Shown here: positions 31,812 to 34,436 of the stretch, in pieces
How the letters are laid out: every line of letters starts with the position of its first letter
Position numbering within the stretch: position 1 is the stretch's first letter
Source of the DNA: a virus
Virus record (IMG/VR): IMGVR_UViG_3300035034_001636
Coordinates: 1 to 34,436 of that record
Strand: one strand, 5' to 3'
Length of the DNA stretch: 34,436 nt
Translations under genes and position numbers: made by a program
Notes under the pieces: model-generated
What the model saw: the letters and a program-made list of their open reading frames with translations, nothing else
Told to the model about the DNA's origin: nothing
The model's database searches: none

Positions 31812-32195
31812 AGAGAAACAATAGAAAATATGTATTGTTTCTCATTCAACATGTTACATTTCAAACAGTTGCAGCTCAAAAAGTATGCCGGGAAACAAAG
31901 GAAACAATAAATCCAGGACACCCTATAGCGCGTTTATACGTTTCTGGTAGTAATTATCTATATTTTATACTATCAAAGGTTTTAGATATTTATTGTTTCC
32001 TTTGTTTCCAGAGCATGTTAGAGTAGTCACGTACTACTACAGAGAGAGAAACAATCATTGTTTCTCTTTGTTTCCTTTGTTTCCTAAAAGCTACTTTTTA
32101 TGTTTTTAGGGTTGCAGAACTCTCTCATTGCGAGACTTTCGCATGTTTTATTTCTGCAGAACTCTCTCATTGCGAGACTTTCGCAAAACATTTTA
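31812..32195. repeat. Non-coding region B: second copy of the iteron/palindrome/hairpin array
   Basis: No gene. The order of elements matches region A: GAGAAACAAT..ATTGTTTCTC hairpin (31813-31844); GGGAAACAAAGGAAACAAT; the AT-rich core TAATTATCTATATTTTATA then CTATCAAAGGTTTTA; TTTATTGTTTCC then TTTGTTTCCAGAGCA; a nearly identical block of about 35 bases with both palindrome arms (32047-32082); then TGCGA-GACTT-TCGCA hairpins, here twice. It lies between the XRE-type regulator and an unknown early gene, about 19 kb from region A. Confidence 0.8.
32113..32185. repeat. Perfect 31-base direct repeat with hairpins inside region B
   Basis: Two identical 31-base units (32113-32143 and 32155-32185) begin TGCAGAACTCTCTCATT and end in the hairpin TGCGA-GACTT-TCGCA. 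Period is 42 bases. Region A carries one diverged copy in which AACTCTCTCATT and the hairpin are separated by extra bases. Confidence 0.9.
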
Positions 32196-32202
32196 CTGTA
32201 AA

Positions 32203-32694
32203 TTATTTCTTATTTCTCCTCCTAGTTGCACTAGAGTTGTCTATAATTGTTGTTTTTGACACACCACAGTCATTAAATATTTCAATTTTTGTGATCTTTT
32301 TACCTAAAAACATAGTATTTATTATGCCAAAAAGCTTCCATTTTTGTCTCTCCCGTGTAGAAATGTGTATTAAAGTATCTGTGTATTTTCTTTCTAACAC
32401 CTCTACAAAAGCATTTTTGTTTTCAAATATTAGCTTGGCTTTAAAATTAAAACACTTAGTGCTGTCAGAAAAAGGAACTATTAATTTCTCTTTTTGATTT
32501 GATTTTAAATACTCTATTATAGAACCTAAACTGTCTAAAACAATTCTATTATATGTGGTGTCCACTGTACTCACACTCGTAGCTACTATTCTATCAATTC
32601 TAGATAATTTCAAACTATTATTATCTATCTTTTGTTTTAGACCTCTAAGAACGCTTTTGTTATCATTACTTTGCAGCTCTATGAATTCTTTCAT
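32203..32694 (-). CDS. Hypothetical early protein
   Basis: 163 residues, helical N-terminus (KSVLRGLKQKIDNNSLKLSR), a middle with LDSLGSIIEYLKSN, strands (FNFKAKLIFENKNAFVEVL) and a basic Ser/Arg tail (SSATRRRNKK). KITKIEIFNDCGVSKTTI near the end looks like a short helix-turn-helix-like or P-loop-like phrase but lacks support. It reads toward region B and the regulator. Unknown function. Confidence 0.55.
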   Translation of the reverse strand: MKEFIELQSNDNKSVLRGLKQKIDNNSLKLSRIDRIVATSVSTVDTTYNRIVLDSLGSIIEYLKSNQKEKLIVPFSDSTKCFNFKAKLIFENKNAFVEVLERKYTDTLIHISTRERQKWKLFGIINTMFLGKKITKIEIFNDCGVSKTTIIDNSSATRRRNKK

Positions 32695-32746
32695 AGATGA
32701 ATTAGTATCAAATCTGAATTGTATAAGATCATCGTAGTAACTTATA

Positions 32747-32911
32747 TTATATAGTCTCTATAATATTAACACTTCTAAATTTTCTAATTTCAGAATGCAC
32801 AGTACAATCTCTTAACCATGAGTTACCTGCGTTTGTTGCTTTTTGTAAATTGTCATATCCAATTGTTCTTGATACTTCCTTTCCATTTATTAATCTCACC
32901 AATGTTTTCAT
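32747..32911 (-). CDS. 54-residue hypothetical protein
   Basis: MKTLVRLINGKEVSRTIGYD, then a Trp/Cys-containing middle (NSWLRDCTVHSEI) and TAA at 32747. The frame follows an exact TATATTTG promoter box at a normal distance (about 30 bases from the ATG), which makes it more credible than its length suggests. LINGKEVSRTIGYD resembles the first strands of small phage proteins that carry no known function. Confidence 0.55.
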   Translation of the reverse strand: MKTLVRLINGKEVSRTIGYDNLQKATNAGNSWLRDCTVHSEIRKFRSVNIIETI

Positions 32912-32940
32912 AATATTTAGTTTTAGTTTTTTTGTTGGTA

Positions 32941-33002
32941 CAAATATACAAATAAAAATTGTAATAAAAAGTATTATTATAAAAAAGATTGTTGTATATT
33001 TG
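32941..33002. promoter_or_regulatory. Divergent promoter pair
   Basis: TATATTTG occurs on the minus strand at 32941-32948, serving the 54-residue gene, and on the plus strand at 32995-33002, serving the first plus-strand gene (ATG 33021). Both are exact TAnnTTTG boxes in AT-only DNA. This is where the transcription direction changes. Confidence 0.65.
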
Positions 33003-33020
33003 CCTTAAATAAATAGAATT

Positions 33021-33179
33021 ATGAATTTAAAAGAAACTATACTAAAAGATTACCAGTCAATTTATGACTTTAGCAAAAAAAAGAACTTGCAAAATCAAAA
33101 GGTTTACTACTGGTGCAATAAAAACTGGGAAGAATTGACATTTAAAACAAGAAATAAAATAATTGAATTGCTTAAATAG
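33021..33179 (+). CDS. 52-residue plus-strand protein
   Basis: ATG at 33021, 19 bases after a TATATTTG box; TAG at 33177-33179. MNLKETILKDYQSIYDFSKK, then VYYWCNKNWEELTFKTRNK, ending ELLK. Charged and aromatic, no family recognised. It is one of only two plus-strand genes I accept in the window. Its stop is immediately followed by the first attC-like foldback. Confidence 0.6.
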   Translation: MNLKETILKDYQSIYDFSKKKNLQNQKVYYWCNKNWEELTFKTRNKIIELLK

Positions 33180-33180
33180 G

Positions 33181-33275
33181 TAACGGACGAGTGTATGAAA
33201 AGTAGCCCATACACAGGTGTTCGGAATTATTACAAAACTTAATTAGGTTATTTTTTATACACATTGTTATAAACC
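33181..33275 (+). repeat. attC-like foldback element 1
   Basis: Outer TAAC (33181) and GTTA pair, then an unpaired spacer, then GTGTATGAAAAGTAGCC (33191-33207) pairs with GGTTATTTTTTATACAC (33246-33262) over 17 positions, 14 Watson-Crick and 3 G-T. The spacer is longer on the left (GGACGA) than on the right. This R-spacer-L layout, starting right after one stop codon and ending about 10 bases before the next ATG, is like an integron recombination site. A structured RNA element is the alternative. Confidence 0.5.
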
Positions 33276-33282
33276 GTTTATT

Positions 33283-33462
33283 ATGGATTTTCACGAAAGA
33301 AAACAAAAGAGAAAAGAGCATTTTGAGAAATATGAAAAAGGATTGAAAGATAGACCTTGTGGTGCTTGTAATGGAAGTGGTTATTATGACCATAACGGAA
33401 GCCCAAAATGCGGTGCTTGTAATGGCACAGGAAAAGAGAAGTGCAAGTCAAATGGTTTATAA
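33283..33462 (+). CDS. Small zinc-finger protein with two CxxCxGxG motifs
   Basis: 59 residues: a basic helix (MDFHERKQKRKEHFEKYEKG), then CGACNGSGYY (C26, C29) and CGACNGTGKEKC (C43, C46). The paired CxxCxGxG motifs are those of the DnaJ zinc-binding region, giving one bound zinc. Such small stand-alone proteins occur in phages and mobile elements; role unknown. The ATG lies about 8 bases after foldback 1, and the TAA overlaps the start of foldback 2. Confidence 0.75.
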   Translation: MDFHERKQKRKEHFEKYEKGLKDRPCGACNGSGYYDHNGSPKCGACNGTGKEKCKSNGL

Positions 33463-33511
33463 CAATTGTATAAGAGCCGTTATTTTCTATGGCTTTTATA
33501 CACTGTTAGCT
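33460..33511 (+). repeat. attC-like foldback element 2
   Basis: TAACA (33460-33464) pairs with TGTTA; after spacers ATT and AC, GTATAAGAGCC (33468-33478) pairs with GGCTTTTATAC (33491-33501) over 11 positions with one G-T; loop of 12 bases. The ends TAACAATT and GTTAGC resemble classical attC simple-site ends. It also lies between convergent genes and could act as a terminator, but neither side has a T tract. Confidence 0.5.
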
Positions 33512-33512
33512 T

Positions 33513-34103
33513 TTACTTTTTAAACAATTTAGACAAAGGATTAAACACCGTTTTAAGTCTGCTTAATATTTGTGGAAAAAACCAAACACCCACAACAACC
33601 CAAATCCACAAAGGTATCATTTTAATGACCTTTTTAGATTTTTCAGAAACTTCTTCTTCAAAGGTTTTATCCGTTTTGCTTTCGGTATTGGTATTAATTA
33701 ATTGATCGGTGTTAGTTTCTTTTTCTATTGACTTCGTACCCTCGATATAAGCATCAAAAATTAAACGCATTGTTGCTTCGTCATACTTTGCGCTAAAAGA
33801 ATTACCACCGCTACGGTCTGTTATTTTGAAATTACGTAAAGCTTCATTGATACGTTTGTTTGCAATACTATCTGCTGTTTGTAATGAAATACTACTTCTT
33901 TTATCTATTGGTAAGGTTTCTTTTTTGGTTTCAGAAACATTTACATTTTTAATATTAGAGCTGTCTTTTTTAACTTCGGATAATTCGGTAGTTTTTGTAG
34001 TGCGTTCTTTTTGTTCTTGCTTTTTTTTACCAAGGTTGAAAACTGAACAACTGGTGAAAAATAGGATAAAAAACGCTATCGCAAAAAGTATTATTTTTTT
34101 CAT
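33513..34103 (-). CDS. Lipoprotein with C-terminal membrane helix: unimolecular spanin candidate
   Basis: 196 residues. A signal peptide with lipobox FTSC (Cys19, Ser20 after it, compatible with outer-membrane sorting) is followed by a long polar, Lys/Glu/Thr-rich periplasmic part. A membrane helix MIPLWIWVVVGVWFFPQIL near 162-180 and a basic cytoplasmic end complete it. A protein anchored in the outer membrane by lipid and in the inner membrane by its C-terminus is the architecture of unimolecular spanins such as T1 gp11, which fuse the membranes in the last step of lysis. Its start overlaps the upstream stop by ATGA. Confidence 0.65.
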   Translation of the reverse strand: MKKIILFAIAFFILFFTSCSVFNLGKKKQEQKERTTKTTELSEVKKDSSNIKNVNVSETKKETLPIDKRSSISLQTADSIANKRINEALRNFKITDRSGGNSFSAKYDEATMRLIFDAYIEGTKSIEKETNTDQLINTNTESKTDKTFEEEVSEKSKKVIKMIPLWIWVVVGVWFFPQILSRLKTVFNPLSKLFKK

Positions 34104-34436
34104 AACAAAGGTTTGTTTGTTGGTATTAATAACGAGCTAGAATGCACGTTTTCATTAATTATCGTTAGGTTTGGTTTGAGCTTGTCATTAACCAATTGCG
34201 CTATAACTTCTGCTGTCACATTTTCATTATCAATAGCATTAACAATAGCATCTATAACACGTTGACCGTCTGTCTCATTTAAAATAGCAGTTTCAACGGC
34301 TTGCGCTATTGCATTAGCGTCTATATCTGCTTTAAAGTCCTCGGCCACTAATTGCATCGCTGTGACAATTTGCGCAGCTGTAATGTTATTAAGGTTTGAA
34401 ATAGCATTTAATACAGGTGTTAAATTTGCAACTGAA
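34100..34436 (-). CDS. C-terminal part of an unknown protein (cut by right edge)
   Basis: The frame is open to the right edge, so the real start lies outside; the internal Met at 34357 is probably not the start. About 112 residues are visible. Ala/Ile/Asn-rich helical phrases repeat loosely: NNITAAQIVTAMQLVAEDF, ANAIAQAVETAILNETDG, NVTAEVIAQLVNDKLKPN. The pattern suggests short helical repeats of a structural or receptor-binding protein, but that is a guess. It is coupled by ATGA to the spanin candidate, placing it at the end of a late operon. Confidence 0.6.
   Translation of the reverse strand, partial: SVANLTPVLNAISNLNNITAAQIVTAMQLVAEDFKADIDANAIAQAVETAILNETDGQRVIDAIVNAIDNENVTAEVIAQLVNDKLKPNLTIINENVHSSSLLIPTNKPLL

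Noticed and set aside
31724-31921. 66-codon GTG-initiated extension of the XRE-type gene
   Set aside because: It reads through promoter-like and repeat DNA and has an implausible Phe/Cys/Asn composition; the ATG at 31723 is preferred.
33172-33393. 73-residue minus-strand frame
   Set aside because: It lies antisense to the zinc-finger gene and foldback 1 and is low complexity (Ile/Phe/Ser).
33479-33512. Foldback 2 as a standard bidirectional terminator
   Set aside because: The stem is good but no run of T follows on either strand, so it was kept as attC-like with terminator as a secondary possibility.

Overview
The window looks like part of the genome of a tailed double-stranded DNA phage (Caudoviricetes) infecting a member of the Bacteroidota, probably a flavobacterium. 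The host guess rests on several cues. The DNA is AT-rich and gene starts lack Shine-Dalgarno sequences. Promoter-like intergenic elements carry the Bacteroidota -7 box TAnnTTTG. The protein set (capsid E-like major capsid protein, gp6-like portal, VirE-type primase-helicase, lipoprotein-type spanin candidate) is typical of phages of these hosts. Almost every gene lies on the minus strand, so transcription runs from right to left. No integrase, tail sheath or rRNA gene is present. The tail type cannot be settled here, but tube, small genes and tape measure with no sheath favour a siphovirus.

In transcription order from the right edge: the 3' end of an unknown gene and a lipoprotein with a C-terminal membrane helix (unimolecular spanin candidate) at 34.4-33.5 kb; two tiny plus-strand genes, each followed by an attC-like foldback (33.5-33.0 kb); early genes including an XRE-type regulator (32.9-31.3 kb); then the replication and recombination block with a Lys/Glu-rich protein, DUF2800 nuclease, DUF2815 SSB-like protein, tRNA-like gene, family A DNA polymerase, VirE-type primase-helicase, VRR-NUC nuclease, SNF2 helicase and HNH protein (31.3-22.0 kb).

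Next comes a compact operon (21.3-17.4 kb) that reads as a DNA-base hypermodification pathway: NodU/CmcH carbamoyltransferase, P-loop nucleotide kinase, a degenerate thymidylate-synthase-like protein, a dimeric dUTPase/dCTPase-like protein, and a thymidylate synthase homologue with Asp where thymidylate synthases have the Asn that reads uracil. The layout parallels T4 gp56, gp42 and gp1 plus glucosyltransferase. The simplest prediction is 5-hydroxymethyl-dC made at nucleotide level and then carbamoylated. A DnaQ-like exonuclease and a DenV-type pyrimidine-dimer glycosylase follow.

From 16 to 12 kb there are small unknown genes and a 458-base gene-free stretch that folds into at least one structured RNA. 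Then come terminase small and large subunits, portal, two small genes, scaffold-like protein, decoration protein, major capsid protein, connector and tail-completion candidates, tail tube, two small overlapping genes, one pre-tape-measure gene and the truncated tape measure protein (12.0-0 kb).

Two non-coding regions (about 12.35-12.9 kb and 31.8-32.2 kb) share the same ordered set of iterons, palindromes and TGCGA-TCGCA hairpins. They bracket the replication and modification modules and are candidates for paired replication-control loci, or for operators of the XRE regulator beside one of them.
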